Positions 24,184 to 33,782 of a DNA stretch of 64,000 bases are shown in pieces. A model generated the notes under the pieces. It had not been told where the DNA came from. It was given only the letters and a program-made list of their open reading frames with translations, and searched no databases. The stretch comes from Merdiplasma sp905207905. GTDB lineage: Bacteria; Bacillota; Clostridia; Lachnospirales; Lachnospiraceae. The DNA lies in contig CABRXX010000004.1 in NCBI GenBank assembly GCA_902475025.1, positions 20,925-84,924 on the forward strand. The letters run 5' to 3'. The translations under genes were made by a program, and so were the position numbers. The stretch's first letter is position 1, and each line of letters opens with the position of its first letter.

Positions 24184-25821
24184 ATGAAAAAAATAGGTGA
24201 CTATTTAAAAAAAAGCCGATTTTATTATGGGATAACCGCATTGCTGTCTGTTTTTATGACTGGAGCGATTATTCTAAGCTCTGCACTTCTGGGACGGTTT
24301 ACAGAAGGTTTATCCCGGTTAAGCGGAAATGGAATCGTTAAACTGCTGCTTCTGGTTCTCGCAGCTTTTTTTTCACAGGAGCTGTTGGATTATTTTTATC
24401 AAATACTGCGAAATAAAATAGAAATTGATACCTATTCCAATATACAAAAAAAGCTGCTGTATCAGGAGCTGCATTTATCTTTTGATCATCCGAAGCTAAA
24501 AAAATCTTCAGGATTGTATACTCTGATGAGCTGCTGTGCAGATGATCTCACCAGATTTTTATCAATAACAATGCCGGATATTTTATTTCAAACGATCCGG
24601 TTACTGTTTGCATTGACATTTATTATACGGACAAATTGGCAGATTAGTTTTGTCTATATAGGGGCATTGCTTTTATCTTTGGCGATCCAGTTTTTGATCG
24701 GTAAGACGATGGAAAAGGCCAGTTACCGAGTGAAAAAATCAGAAGCTGACCTGAATGCGAAATTGAAAGATGTGCTGGAGAATCGTTTGCTGATTAAGGT
24801 ATCTGGATGCTTTGATTGGACGAAGGATTTTTGGAAAGAACAGGAACAAAGCTATGTGAAGGCGAATCTTCGCATGAGCCTGCAGACCATGCCGTTTAGG
24901 ACAATGGGGATTATCAGTGGTATTTTTCCTATTTTATGTCTTTGCTTTGCAGGAATTTATCTAACTTCGACAGGGAAGATCAAAGTTAGCGAATTTATGA
25001 CTCTTTTTTATTTGTGCCAGAATATTTTGCCGGATCAACTGCATTATGCGGATTTATGGGAAGAAGTTATAAAGGTGAAGCCAGCTGCCCAACAGTTGAC
25101 GGCGTATTTTGAAGAAAAAGAGCCCCAAGTGGAGTGGGAAAAGGAAAATGGCTTTCAAACAGGGGAAATGGTGTTGGAACATATATATTACAGATATCCA
25201 GAGCGTGAAGCGTGGGCGGTGAAGGATATTTCTTTGCAACTTGAAAGGGGAAAGAAAATAGCTTTTGTAGGAGCCAGCGGAAGTGGAAAATCCACACTTA
25301 TGAAGCTGATGGCAGGATTGATTTTACCGCAAAACGGAAGGATTCAAGGGGAGAAAGGACGTTATACAGACCAGTTCCCTTTTTTATTCACGGATTCTCT
25401 GATGCAAAATATTTTATATTCAGGAGCTTATGAAGAGGAACGTTTTGAAAAGGCGTGTGAGAACGCTTGCCTGGAGGAATTTGTATCAGAAATGGAACAG
25501 GGGTATGATACGGCGGTGACGGAGAATGGAGAAGGACTAAGCGGCGGCCAGCGGCAGCGGGTAGCCCTGGCCAGATCTTTAAACAGCGAATCGGCGCTTT
25601 TGCTCCATGATGAAGTGTTTTCTGCTTTGGATTCAGAGCTGGCGAAAAATATCATGAAAAAGTTGAAAGAGGAGTATCCAGATATCACAATGGTTTTTAG
25701 CCTGCACCAAAAGGAACTATTGCCCTTTATGGATGAGATTTACCTATTTGATTCCGGCTGTCTTTTGGAGAAGGGGACATACCGGGAGCTGCAGGGGAAA
25801 TTAGCGCATTTTGGAGTATAG
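24184..25821 (+). CDS. ABC exporter half-transporter (permease-ATPase fusion), subunit 1
   Basis: 545 residues from ATG 24184 (TAAGGG 6 bases upstream). Six membrane helices within about 15-310, then the ATPase: Walker A GASGSGKST (363-371), signature LSGGQRQR, Walker B LLLHDE, H-loop His in 'FSLHQKE'. The last two regions show a slightly odd Walker B (His before Asp-Glu). It pairs with the next gene as a heterodimer exporting peptides, lipids or drugs. It is the first host gene right of the prophage. Confidence 0.85.
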   Translation: MKKIGDYLKKSRFYYGITALLSVFMTGAIILSSALLGRFTEGLSRLSGNGIVKLLLLVLAAFFSQELLDYFYQILRNKIEIDTYSNIQKKLLYQELHLSFDHPKLKKSSGLYTLMSCCADDLTRFLSITMPDILFQTIRLLFALTFIIRTNWQISFVYIGALLLSLAIQFLIGKTMEKASYRVKKSEADLNAKLKDVLENRLLIKVSGCFDWTKDFWKEQEQSYVKANLRMSLQTMPFRTMGIISGIFPILCLCFAGIYLTSTGKIKVSEFMTLFYLCQNILPDQLHYADLWEEVIKVKPAAQQLTAYFEEKEPQVEWEKENGFQTGEMVLEHIYYRYPEREAWAVKDISLQLERGKKIAFVGASGSGKSTLMKLMAGLILPQNGRIQGEKGRYTDQFPFLFTDSLMQNILYSGAYEEERFEKACENACLEEFVSEMEQGYDTAVTENGEGLSGGQRQRVALARSLNSESALLLHDEVFSALDSELAKNIMKKLKEEYPDITMVFSLHQKELLPFMDEIYLFDSGCLLEKGTYRELQGKLAHFGV

Positions 25822-25840
25822 TGATAGGAAGGAAAATACA

Positions 25841-27553
25841 ATGCATCGGTTATATAAAAGACTGATAGGGTACTTAAAACCTTATATGCCGCTGTATGCG
25901 ATATGCAGTTTGGTGAATGGAATTGCACTTTTTCTGCTTTTTTCTTCAGTGGGAATTTTGCTCCGAGAAGTGGTGAAGAACTCAGCAGCAATAGCGGATC
26001 GAGAAAAATTAATACAGACTTTCTTATATTTGCTGGGAATTATATGCTTTACTGCACTATCTGGTTTTGCGGTGTTTGGCTTCCGCTATATCGAGCAAAA
26101 AATCCAAACAAAACTTCGCAGAGATATGGTAAATACCTATTTGCATGGAGAAGAAGCGGCTGTTCATAAATTTTCTTCAACAGAGGTTTTGAATCGCATA
26201 AATAGTGATCTGCCCAGGTGCGTGGAGTTGGTAGGGTACTATATGGACGGCAGGATTTTTGCACCTGTCCTATCAGGAATATTTTCCCTTGTATTTTTAT
26301 TGGAAACCAATGGGCTTCTGGCTTTGGCAACACTGATCTGTTCGGCATTTAATGCGTTTGCGGTACAGATTGCTTCCAAGAAAGAAAAAGAGAAGAACGC
26401 AGAGGTTTTAGTGCAAAAAAGCAGGCTGCTTGAGTTTATGCAGGAATGCGCAGCGGGAAAGACAGAAGTACGGACTTTTTCTCTCCAGGAGCATTTTCAG
26501 AAAAAACAAGAGGAAAAGCTAAAAAAATTGGCAGAAAAAAAACGGCGGATTGGAAAATATCGAGGGGCGCGGAAAGCGCTTCTGGTTATGGCGGTAGATT
26601 GTTTCACAGTGGTGAGCCTCTTATTACTGGGAAATGTGTTGGCAAGAAAAAAGTGGATCGTTTTTAGCGAGGTTATGTTGGCGCTGCCTTTGGCGGATCA
26701 AATTAGTCAAATGATAACAGCATTTGGGGATTTTAGAACGGTTTTGCGTACTCATCAGGGCTATATGGAGCGGGTTTTTGAGATTTTGGATCTGAAGCAG
26801 GAAAAGACAGGGGAGAGAAAGGCCGATGAAACGCAGATGAAACAAACGTTAAGGCTGGAAGGCGTGTCTTTTTGCTATGAGAAAAAAACGGTTTTAGATG
26901 ATATTTCTATAGAAATTCCCTTTGGGAAAAAAGCGGCTTTCGTAGGCCCAAGCGGCTGCGGAAAATCTTCTGTTTTGAAATTGATTCTGAATTTATATGA
27001 ACCTCAGGAAGGAGAGCTGTTTTTAGGAGAAATACCGATAAGAGATATGGTAAAGAATCAATGGCGGAATTATATTTCCTATTATCCTCAGGAACTTTCT
27101 TTTTTTCACACGAATGTAGCAGAAAATGTGGGTATGGAAGGGGAACCGGATAAGGTTCGTGTTGGAGAAGTCATGAAAGTGTTAGACGAGGAAAATTTTT
27201 TTCAAAAAGCGGCAAACGGGTATGAAATGATTTTGGAAACGGCAGGGGAAGAATTTTCAGGAGGACAATTACAGAAGATTGCTTTGGCGCGATGTCTATA
27301 CCGGAAAGCACCGTTTTTGCTGTTGGATGAACCAATTTCTGCAATGGATGAAGAGAATGGAAAATTGGTGGAGAAAGCTTTGTGGAAGTATGGAAAAGAT
27401 TGTACTGTGATTGTGATTACTCACAGGTTGAAGCTGATAGAAAATTTTGATATTATTTTTGTTATGGACAAGGGAAAAATCGTGGAGCAGGGAAAACATG
27501 GGGAATTGTTGAAATTGAACGGGAGATACGCAGGAATGTGGAAGCAGCAATAA
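25841..27553 (+). CDS. ABC exporter half-transporter, subunit 2
   Basis: 570 residues from ATG 25841 (AGGAAGG 7-8 bases upstream). Six membrane helices in about 12-300, then Walker A GPSGCGKSS (369-377), signature FSGGQLQK, Walker B LLLDEP, H-loop 'VITHRLKL'. Here the catalytic Asp-Glu and His are all intact, so this partner may carry the main ATPase site. The gap to subunit 1 is 19 bases. The substrate cannot be read from sequence. Confidence 0.85.
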   Translation: MHRLYKRLIGYLKPYMPLYAICSLVNGIALFLLFSSVGILLREVVKNSAAIADREKLIQTFLYLLGIICFTALSGFAVFGFRYIEQKIQTKLRRDMVNTYLHGEEAAVHKFSSTEVLNRINSDLPRCVELVGYYMDGRIFAPVLSGIFSLVFLLETNGLLALATLICSAFNAFAVQIASKKEKEKNAEVLVQKSRLLEFMQECAAGKTEVRTFSLQEHFQKKQEEKLKKLAEKKRRIGKYRGARKALLVMAVDCFTVVSLLLLGNVLARKKWIVFSEVMLALPLADQISQMITAFGDFRTVLRTHQGYMERVFEILDLKQEKTGERKADETQMKQTLRLEGVSFCYEKKTVLDDISIEIPFGKKAAFVGPSGCGKSSVLKLILNLYEPQEGELFLGEIPIRDMVKNQWRNYISYYPQELSFFHTNVAENVGMEGEPDKVRVGEVMKVLDEENFFQKAANGYEMILETAGEEFSGGQLQKIALARCLYRKAPFLLLDEPISAMDEENGKLVEKALWKYGKDCTVIVITHRLKLIENFDIIFVMDKGKIVEQGKHGELLKLNGRYAGMWKQQ

Positions 27554-27636
27554 GAAAAATGGTTTTGCAGGTAGAAGTAGTTTTTTATAATAGAAATTCG
27601 TTTTTGAGGACAAAAGAAAGAAATGGAGGAGCGATT

Positions 27637-28077
27637 ATGCCAAGACAGAAAATGAAAGATTTAACGGAAAGCGAACTGGAGATCATGAAAACAGTCTGGG
27701 ACAGCCCGGAATCTCTGACCATACAGGAGATGGCGGAACGGATGCAGGAAAATGGAATTGCGATTACCAGCGCGGCTGCCATCACAAGGGTAAAAGGACT
27801 GCAGAAGAAAAAATATCTTCAGCCGGACGGACAGAAATTAGTCACCACCGTATATGCCAGGACGTACCAGGCTATGGTGACAAAGGAAGAGTATGTGCAG
27901 CGGGAGCTGGCAGACTTAGGGCAGCTTCTCTCCGGCAATCAGGCTTTGGGAGCGCTGGGACTGGTGGAGATGCTTATTAAAGGAAGAGGAAAAAAGGCGT
28001 GGAACAGACAGGATATCCAGAGCCTGGAACAGCTGTTGGAACATTCCGGGGATGAACTGAAAGAGGGGGAAAAATGA
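27637..28077 (+). CDS. BlaI/MecI-family transcriptional repressor
   Basis: 146 residues from ATG 27637 (GGAGGA 6 bases upstream). The N-terminal winged helix has the family pattern 'LTESELEIMKTVWDSPESLTIQEMAERM' and 'AITRVKGLQKKKYL'. The C-terminal helices give dimerisation. Such repressors are cut by the M56 protease encoded next, with which it overlaps by 4 bases (ATGA). Targets may be the flanking exporter and secreted-protein genes. Confidence 0.85.
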   Translation: MPRQKMKDLTESELEIMKTVWDSPESLTIQEMAERMQENGIAITSAAAITRVKGLQKKKYLQPDGQKLVTTVYARTYQAMVTKEEYVQRELADLGQLLSGNQALGALGLVEMLIKGRGKKAWNRQDIQSLEQLLEHSGDELKEGEK

Positions 28078-29198
28078 GGCTGAGTCTGTCATCCGTTTTG
28101 TCCACCCTGTTTCTGACGTCGATTATGATGTTGCTGTCGGGCTGGTTTTTAAAAAGCAACCGTTTTGTCCGTTTTTTCGGTCCTCAGACGGCGATGATCT
28201 TTTTGGGAGCAGTTATTGTAAGGCTGGTATTGCCGCTGGAATTTCCTTTTACGATTACAATTTTGTTTAGGAAGGTTTATACAGATATTTATGCATTTTT
28301 TAATATGGAGATCCGAATCGGCGAAAGCGTTCTGGCTCTTTACCAGATCCTGCTTGCAGTGTGGTTTCTGGGAAGCGCAGCAGTGCTGCTTCAAAAAGGA
28401 ATTGTCTTTCGCCGTACCAGAAAGAAGATTCGGGAGCTTATCAGGCTGCGTGAAGACCAAAGGGTCTTTTTGGAAGAGGAGCTGCTGCAGGAGTTTCCGG
28501 AGCTTAAGACTGCCTGTGTTTTAAAAGTGGATCTGCGGATTTCCCCCATGCTTATAGGGATGAAGCGTCCAGTAATCCTTTTGCCGGATTATCCGTTCAC
28601 CAAGGAGGAGCTTCGCTATGTGCTGGGGCATGAGGCGCTTCATATCAGACACCACGATCTTCGGAGAAATTATCTGATGGAGGGGCTGGTCTGTCTGTAC
28701 TGGTGGAATTTTTTTCTCAGGCGCCTGCAAAGTTCTGTTTTTGAGATGATTGAGATCAAAAATGATATGGTTCTCACCAGAAGCCTGTCCAAAAGAGAGA
28801 AAAAAGCGTATATGAACTGTCTTGCGAAGATCTCTGTATTTGCCAATGAGGAGAAAGTCCCGGGCGTCCTTTCTTTTACGAAAAAGAGTATTCGTACTCT
28901 GGAGAGGCGTTTTAACTTTATTGTACATAACCGTGGTACAGGGAGGATTAAAAAGGCGGCGGCGCTTCTGGGTGCAGGTCTTATGGTCTTTTTGACTGCG
29001 TCAGTTGTCTTTGAACCGATGTTTTCGCCTCCGCCGGGAACCAAGGAGTTTACGGCCGAGGATACGTATGCGGTTTTTCAGGATGGGTATTATGACGTGT
29101 ATTTCCTGCATAAGGAACGCGGCCCCATTCGGATCGAGGAAGGGGCCAAAGATTTAAAATACTATCCCCGGGGAATCAAGATTTACAAGGAGGAATGA
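28074..29198 (+). CDS. M56-family membrane metalloprotease (BlaR1-like) without penicillin sensor
   Basis: 374 residues with membrane helices at about 5-25, 35-55, 85-105 and 300-320. The zinc site is HEALH (186-190) in 'YVLGHEALHIRHHD', with a downstream Glu in 'FEMIEIKNDM'. BlaR1 has about 250 more residues forming a penicillin-binding sensor; here only some 50 residues follow the last helix ('GYYDVYFLHKERGPIRI'). It must therefore sense something else, perhaps envelope stress or a peptide. It would inactivate the BlaI-like repressor. Confidence 0.83.
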   Translation: MRLSLSSVLSTLFLTSIMMLLSGWFLKSNRFVRFFGPQTAMIFLGAVIVRLVLPLEFPFTITILFRKVYTDIYAFFNMEIRIGESVLALYQILLAVWFLGSAAVLLQKGIVFRRTRKKIRELIRLREDQRVFLEEELLQEFPELKTACVLKVDLRISPMLIGMKRPVILLPDYPFTKEELRYVLGHEALHIRHHDLRRNYLMEGLVCLYWWNFFLRRLQSSVFEMIEIKNDMVLTRSLSKREKKAYMNCLAKISVFANEEKVPGVLSFTKKSIRTLERRFNFIVHNRGTGRIKKAAALLGAGLMVFLTASVVFEPMFSPPPGTKEFTAEDTYAVFQDGYYDVYFLHKERGPIRIEEGAKDLKYYPRGIKIYKEE

Positions 29199-29200
29199 AG

Positions 29201-29437
29201 ATGAGAAAATTAAGGAAAGCGATATTGATCGGCGCGTGTGCGTGTTGTCTGTATGGGGAGACGGCAGCGGCTGACGAGGTCATGGGGGCAGTACAGGTAT
29301 CGACAGAGCTTGCTTCAGATGTGATGCGGGCAGATGTGATAGGATGGGTATATAAAGAAATAAACGGGAAATTGTATAAGCGATTATATAATTATACGAA
29401 ACAGGAGTACGTCGGGGAGTGGATTCTTGTAGGGTAA
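29201..29437 (+). CDS. Small secreted protein of unknown function
   Basis: 78 residues from ATG 29201 (AAGGAGG 7 bases upstream; ATG 29195 is too close). A signal peptide covers about 1-24 ('AILIGACACCLYGETAAA'), leaving a mature part rich in Tyr ('GWVYKEINGKLYKRLYNYTKQEYVGEW'). Short mature proteins of this kind are common beside BlaI/M56 genes in Firmicutes. A bacteriocin-like or sensing role is possible. A terminator follows. Confidence 0.6.
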   Translation: MRKLRKAILIGACACCLYGETAAADEVMGAVQVSTELASDVMRADVIGWVYKEINGKLYKRLYNYTKQEYVGEWILVG

Positions 29438-29458
29438 TAGTTGTGTAGAAGAAAAGGA

Positions 29459-29498
29459 GAGAGGCTGTTCTGAATAGGATTTGGGACAGTCTCTTTTT
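29459..29498 (+). terminator. Terminator after the BlaI-M56-secreted protein operon
   Basis: GAGA..CTGTTC pairs with GGACAGTCTC around a 13-base loop, with a GG bulge, followed by TTTTT. Confidence 0.7.
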
Positions 29499-29624
29499 CT
29501 GTCTGATTCAGATGTTTTGAAGGGGTAATTGGAGAAGGAGGATAATACATCAGAAAGTATTGTGTGAAAAGAATAAAAAAGTAAATAGAAATATGAGAGA
29601 AATATATAATTATAACAAATGATA

Positions 29625-29653
29625 TTGACGAAGATAATATTATTATATATAAT
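29625..29653 (+). promoter_or_regulatory. Strong sigma-A-type promoter for the 29787 operon
   Basis: TTGACG, exactly 17 bases, TATAAT. The start point would be near 29660. Confidence 0.75.
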
Positions 29654-29786
29654 ATTAATAACAAATATGATTAAATGGAATGAGAAATTAGAAAGAAATA
29701 GAAAAAGCAATGATAGGGGGGAGGGAGTCCATTGGAAAAGAATTGAAAAGCTGTTTGAAAAAGAAAAAAGGAAGGAGAAAGTAGTT

Positions 29787-30167
29787 ATGAAGAAGATGAA
29801 AATTAAATTTATTGCAGTATTTCTGGTGGCGATTGGCTTGATGGCTGTTCCGGCTTATGCGGAGAAGATTTCTTTCTCAATTACAGTACCCGGTGATACG
29901 TACTCCAGAAAGGCAAGCAAAGGAGACGAAGAACAGTTATTTTATGTAACTGGAGTAGTTTTTGATTATGCCTACGGTAGCTTGAATTGTTATTCAATGC
30001 AGGAGGCAGATAAGAATGTTGTTTCATATGAGACGGAAATTAGGCAGAGTGATCCCAAAAAACACGCAGCATATAGAAGATGGGCAGCACCTGGATTACT
30101 TTACAGACTGCATGGCTACAGCAGCAATGCGCTGGATCTTCATGTAGAAGGATGGTATAATCCGTAA
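29787..30167 (+). CDS. Small secreted protein, DUF2712-like in build
   Basis: 126 residues from ATG 29787 (GAAGGAGAAAG upstream; the frame is open earlier but lacks a start signal). Signal peptide about 1-25 ending 'VPAYAEK'. The mature part has 'KISFSITVPGDTYSRKASKGDEEQLFYVTG' and 'HAAYRRWAAPGLLYRLHGY', resembling the small secreted DUF2712-type proteins that accompany ABC-2 transporters in Firmicutes. The similarity is an impression. Function unknown. Confidence 0.55.
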   Translation: MKKMKIKFIAVFLVAIGLMAVPAYAEKISFSITVPGDTYSRKASKGDEEQLFYVTGVVFDYAYGSLNCYSMQEADKNVVSYETEIRQSDPKKHAAYRRWAAPGLLYRLHGYSSNALDLHVEGWYNP

Positions 30168-30209
30168 ATATTCTGTGCGCAGCAAAATCAGCAGTTTGAT
30201 CTAGGAAAG

Positions 30210-30270
30210 ATGAGCCGTCAGAAGACAGAAAAGGTGTTATACACATGGATGTTTTAGGACGGCTCATTTT
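30210..30270 (+). terminator. Long-loop hairpin before the 30290 gene
   Basis: ATGAGCCGTC (30210-30219) and GACGGCTCAT (30258-30267) pair perfectly over 10 bases around a 38-base loop, then TTT. It may terminate or attenuate transcription from 29787 into the ABC-2 genes. Confidence 0.55.
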
Positions 30271-30289
30271 GAGAAGGAGAAGGGATGAG

Positions 30290-31354
30290 ATGAAGGAGAG
30301 AACAAAAAAGAGAGGGTATCTTATCAAAACCGCAGGTTTGCTTTCTGTCTGTAGTCTGGCAGTTTTGGGGCTTTCTGTAAATGGTCTGGCTGAATTTCCA
30401 GAGCATTATCAGGCTATGAAGGAAAATGTAACATTCGACTGCCAGGTGATCTGTCCGGAAAGCGTAAACGAAAGCGCATATCCTGAGTACAAGGCGGAGC
30501 TTCTGTGGGGAGATAAAGAGCGCCAGGAGAAGATGTTTTTAGAGGGAAGAGAGATCCGGGAGAAGCATGAATCCGAAGCCTCCGAATATGGGCCAGCTAC
30601 TACCTATTATTTGCTGAAGGACGGAGCAAGTCTGGGTGCTGGCGGATTTTTTTCTTATTCAGCCCCAACTTCTGATTTTTATGGGCAGATGGGGCTGATC
30701 AGCAGTTACGAAGGAACGTATGATCAGAATGAATTGGAGATGGGATCGCCGGAAGAATATATCCAGAAAGCAGAGAAACTTTTGGCGGAGACCGGATTTT
30801 CGGCGGAGGATTACCGCTTTCAGTGGATGTCTTTTGACAGAGATGTACTGTCCAACTTAGAGCAGCAGCTTATGGCAGAGAGTAGAATCGATCCTGGAGA
30901 TGAGAAGGGAGAATGGACGCAGGAGGATGAGGCGTATATTCTCTATGCATGGCAGTATAAGAAGGATGTTCCTATCTTGACAGAGCTTATGGGGCTTGAT
31001 TCCCCAAGCTGCCTGGATCGGGTGGAGAATGCCGCCGTTATTGCAGTTTATTCCTCCAGAGGGTTGGAGCTCATTCTGACATCCAAATATTATGATCTCC
31101 AGGAGACAGGGAAGGAACATCCTTTGCTGGAGTTTGAAAAGGCTGCTGAGACGGTAGAAAAAAAGCTGAACAGCATTCTTGGGAAAAATCAGTATCAGGT
31201 GGTGGAAGCAAAATTTTTTGAGAGAGTGAAGCAAAATGAGGAACAGGAATTGGAGGCAGAGCCGGTATGGCGCTTTTTGATCTCTGAAAATGAGGAAGCT
31301 TATTTTACCGTATTGGTGAATGCGATCACAGGAGAGGAAAGTTATTTTTCATGA
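30290..31354 (+). CDS. Secreted or membrane-anchored protein of ABC-2 locus
   Basis: 354 residues from ATG 30290 with GAAGGAGAAGGG upstream. One hydrophobic segment (about 11-32) after a basic start is a signal or anchor with no lipobox Cys. The long extracellular part is acidic, with 'MGLISSYEGTYDQNELEMGSPEEYIQKAEKLL' and 'WRFLISENEEAYFTVLVNAITGEE', the latter resembling PepSY-like C-termini. It overlaps the next permease gene by 4 bases, so it probably works with the transporter. Confidence 0.55.
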   Translation: MKERTKKRGYLIKTAGLLSVCSLAVLGLSVNGLAEFPEHYQAMKENVTFDCQVICPESVNESAYPEYKAELLWGDKERQEKMFLEGREIREKHESEASEYGPATTYYLLKDGASLGAGGFFSYSAPTSDFYGQMGLISSYEGTYDQNELEMGSPEEYIQKAEKLLAETGFSAEDYRFQWMSFDRDVLSNLEQQLMAESRIDPGDEKGEWTQEDEAYILYAWQYKKDVPILTELMGLDSPSCLDRVENAAVIAVYSSRGLELILTSKYYDLQETGKEHPLLEFEKAAETVEKKLNSILGKNQYQVVEAKFFERVKQNEEQELEAEPVWRFLISENEEAYFTVLVNAITGEESYFS

Positions 31355-32106
31355 ATATTCATTACATGCGCGGGGATATAAAACGGCTGGTTCAAAATCC
31401 CTGGTTTTATATCAGTATTTTAGGAGTGACTCTGGGCCTGTTTTACGGCCAGGAGGGGAAACCGTTAAGGGACAGCGTCATTGCCGCCTACTGGATCTCC
31501 ATCTCTCTTTCCGGTTTCATGGTACTGTACGTTTTTTGTATTCTGCCCTTTGGTCTGGTATTTTGCGAGGATCTGGAGCATTATTTTTTTCGGTATCAGA
31601 TCGTGCGGGGAAGCGTTGTGCAGTATGTGGTAAGCAAAACGATCCTTATTTATTTATCTTCCGTTCTGACCATGGCTTTGGGCACAGGGCTGTTTGCATT
31701 GCTGGCAAGCGGAAGGCGTCCCTGGTTCGATGGAAAGGTGCCTACAGGAGATGTTTTTCAGGAAGGCGCTTTTGGGTGGCTGATTGAGGATGGACATGTG
31801 TTTCTATTTATTCTGATCTACGCTATAGTTTTGGGATTTTTGGCAGGAACTTTGTCAGTGCTCACGGCGTTTATTTCCTTATTCATTTCCAATAAGGTGA
31901 TGGCGGTAGCTCTGCCGGTGTGTTTTTTGCAATGCTGGATCCATTTTTTGAGGAACAGCAAGTATTTATCCGTCTATTCTTTTCATTTATATACAAAAAT
32001 TTTCCCGGAGGACTGGCAGTGTGTGCTGCTGGCTTTTGTGATCAGCATTGTGCCGGTGTGTTTTCTCACACTTGGGATCATCTGGAAGATCAAGAAACGG
32101 TTATAG
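31351..32106 (+). CDS. ABC-2-type permease subunit 1
   Basis: 251 residues with six hydrophobic helices (about 18-36, 46-72, 92-115, 150-172, 178-196, 218-242), typical of small ABC-2 permeases. A conserved-looking 'FGLVFCEDLEHYFFRYQIVRGSVVQYVVSK' lies after helix 2, the usual coupling segment. It is translationally coupled to the upstream secreted protein and belongs with the permease at 32169 and the ATPase at 33138. Confidence 0.7.
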   Translation: MNIHYMRGDIKRLVQNPWFYISILGVTLGLFYGQEGKPLRDSVIAAYWISISLSGFMVLYVFCILPFGLVFCEDLEHYFFRYQIVRGSVVQYVVSKTILIYLSSVLTMALGTGLFALLASGRRPWFDGKVPTGDVFQEGAFGWLIEDGHVFLFILIYAIVLGFLAGTLSVLTAFISLFISNKVMAVALPVCFLQCWIHFLRNSKYLSVYSFHLYTKIFPEDWQCVLLAFVISIVPVCFLTLGIIWKIKKRL

Positions 32107-32168
32107 CAGCTGCATACAGGAAATATGGCTGACAGAGGTTCCCTGTATGGGGCTGCTGGAGGTGACTT

Positions 32169-33029
32169 ATGAAAGAGATACGTTATTTTTTTCGCACATC
32201 AGTTTCCAAAATAACAAATATGAAATTTGCAGCGTTTGTCCTTATCATGCTTATGGTTCTGTATTATTTTGTGTCTGAGATCGTGAGGGTTTCTGTGGAT
32301 CTGGAATATCCGGTAACCTGGTGTATCTTTCCTTTTTTGTTCAATTCCAATGTATTCATCAGCTTATTTTGGTTTGGCATTATTTATATCAACACAGACA
32401 TTCCTTTTATGCAGTATTCCAATATGTATCAGGTGATCCGTACAGGGCGGAAGAAGTGGATGGTGGGAAATCTGGTGGGAATCTTTTTTCGATCCCTGGC
32501 AGCGGTAACGGCGGTGGCAGCCGGCAGTATCCTGCCGCTGCTGCCTCACATGGAGGTGACGAATGACTGGGGAAAGCTTTTGAAAACATACGCAATGACG
32601 GATATGAGGGCCAGCTATCGGTTAAGCTATGAAATTCCCTATGAGATCATGGGAAGCTACACACCGGTGCAGATGATGCTCCTGATGATCTTGCTGCTGA
32701 CGCTGATTGCAGTGTTTCTGGGGGTTTTGATGCTGACTCTTTCTCTGTACGGCAATCGGAGGCTGGCAGTGGCGGCGGATATTTTGCTGATATTAATGCT
32801 TTTTCTGGTATTGAACGCATATCCGCAAAATCGAATGGATTGGGCAAAAGCAGTTCCCACTGTCTGGGCTCAGCTTACAAAAAGCAATACAACCTTTGGC
32901 GGATATTATTTTCTGCCGGATGTAAAGTATATGCTGACTTTTTTGCTTATCGGGATTGTCTTGGGTTCTTTGTTGTGCGTGCGACGGGCAGCGCATGTAG
33001 ATCTGCACTGGGTGAATGAGGATGTGTAA
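32169..33029 (+). CDS. ABC-2-type permease subunit 2
   Basis: 286 residues, about six membrane helices, with the same coupling segment pattern ('INTDIPFMQYSNMYQVIRTGRKKWMVGNLVG') as the preceding permease, so the two form a heterodimeric channel. A larger outside loop lies at about 120-165. GGAGGTGAC lies just before ATG 32169. The gap of 62 bases after the first permease has no terminator. Confidence 0.7.
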   Translation: MKEIRYFFRTSVSKITNMKFAAFVLIMLMVLYYFVSEIVRVSVDLEYPVTWCIFPFLFNSNVFISLFWFGIIYINTDIPFMQYSNMYQVIRTGRKKWMVGNLVGIFFRSLAAVTAVAAGSILPLLPHMEVTNDWGKLLKTYAMTDMRASYRLSYEIPYEIMGSYTPVQMMLLMILLLTLIAVFLGVLMLTLSLYGNRRLAVAADILLILMLFLVLNAYPQNRMDWAKAVPTVWAQLTKSNTTFGGYYFLPDVKYMLTFLLIGIVLGSLLCVRRAAHVDLHWVNEDV

Positions 33030-33137
33030 CCGGATGGAACAGAGATTTGTATTTGGAGACCAGGGATGGCAGCAGGATGGAAGTGTTCGATGTATAGGGA
33101 AGTATCAAAGGGATGAAAAGGAGTAAGGTGGAGTAAG

Positions 33138-33782
33138 ATGGCAGGAACGGTACTTGAGATAAAAAATGTATCAAAAATGTTTCATAATGTGAACGTTGTG
33201 GAACAGGTGAGCATGGGCTGTGAGAGTGGCAGGATTTACGGTATTGTGGGACACAATGGCTCCGGCAAGACGGTACTGCTGAAATGTATCTGCGGGTTTT
33301 TAAAATATGATACTGGAGAGATCTTAGTGAATGGGAAGAAGATCGGCAAGGATATCACGATGATACAAAATGCAGGGGTTATTATTGAGGAACCGGCATT
33401 TTTGCGCAAGTGGAGCGGATACCGGAATTTGGAGTATCTTTACAGTATTCAGAATGCTCCTGACCGGGATCATTTACTTGAGGTGCTACGGCTGGTGGGG
33501 TTAGATCCCGGATCAAGAAAACCGGTGGGCAAGTATTCTCTGGGAATGAAGCAGCGGCTGGCCATCGCCCAGGCGGTGATGGAGGATCCGGATATTCTGA
33601 TTTTAGACGAACCCATGAATGGATTGGATAAAAACGGTATCCAACAGATGCGGGAGCTGTTTTTGGATATGAAAAGGAAGGGGAAGCTGATCTTGCTGGC
33701 CAGCCATAACAAAGAGGATATTGATGTGCTCTGCGATGAAGTGTATGAGATGGAAAATGGCCGGCTGGAGCGGATCCATTAG
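33138..33782 (+). CDS. ABC transporter ATPase of the ABC-2 system
   Basis: 214 residues: Walker A GHNGSGKT (38-45), Q-loop, signature 'YSLGMKQRL', Walker B 'DILILDEPMNGLD', H-loop 'LASHNKED'. The short C-terminus without extra domain matches ATPases of antimicrobial-peptide or immunity transporters (BcrA/SpaF type). The Walker A Thr is followed by Val instead of the usual Thr/Ser. It would drive the two permeases upstream. Substrate unknown. Confidence 0.85.
   Translation: MAGTVLEIKNVSKMFHNVNVVEQVSMGCESGRIYGIVGHNGSGKTVLLKCICGFLKYDTGEILVNGKKIGKDITMIQNAGVIIEEPAFLRKWSGYRNLEYLYSIQNAPDRDHLLEVLRLVGLDPGSRKPVGKYSLGMKQRLAIAQAVMEDPDILILDEPMNGLDKNGIQQMRELFLDMKRKGKLILLASHNKEDIDVLCDEVYEMENGRLERIH

Larger units (their letters stand above)
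29438..29786. other. 349-base gene-free stretch: terminator, promoter and AT-rich leader
   Basis: It contains the terminator at 29459-29498, then AT-rich DNA with a strong promoter (29625-29653) and an about 125-base leader for the 29787 gene. No conserved RNA structure is recognised. Confidence 0.6.
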
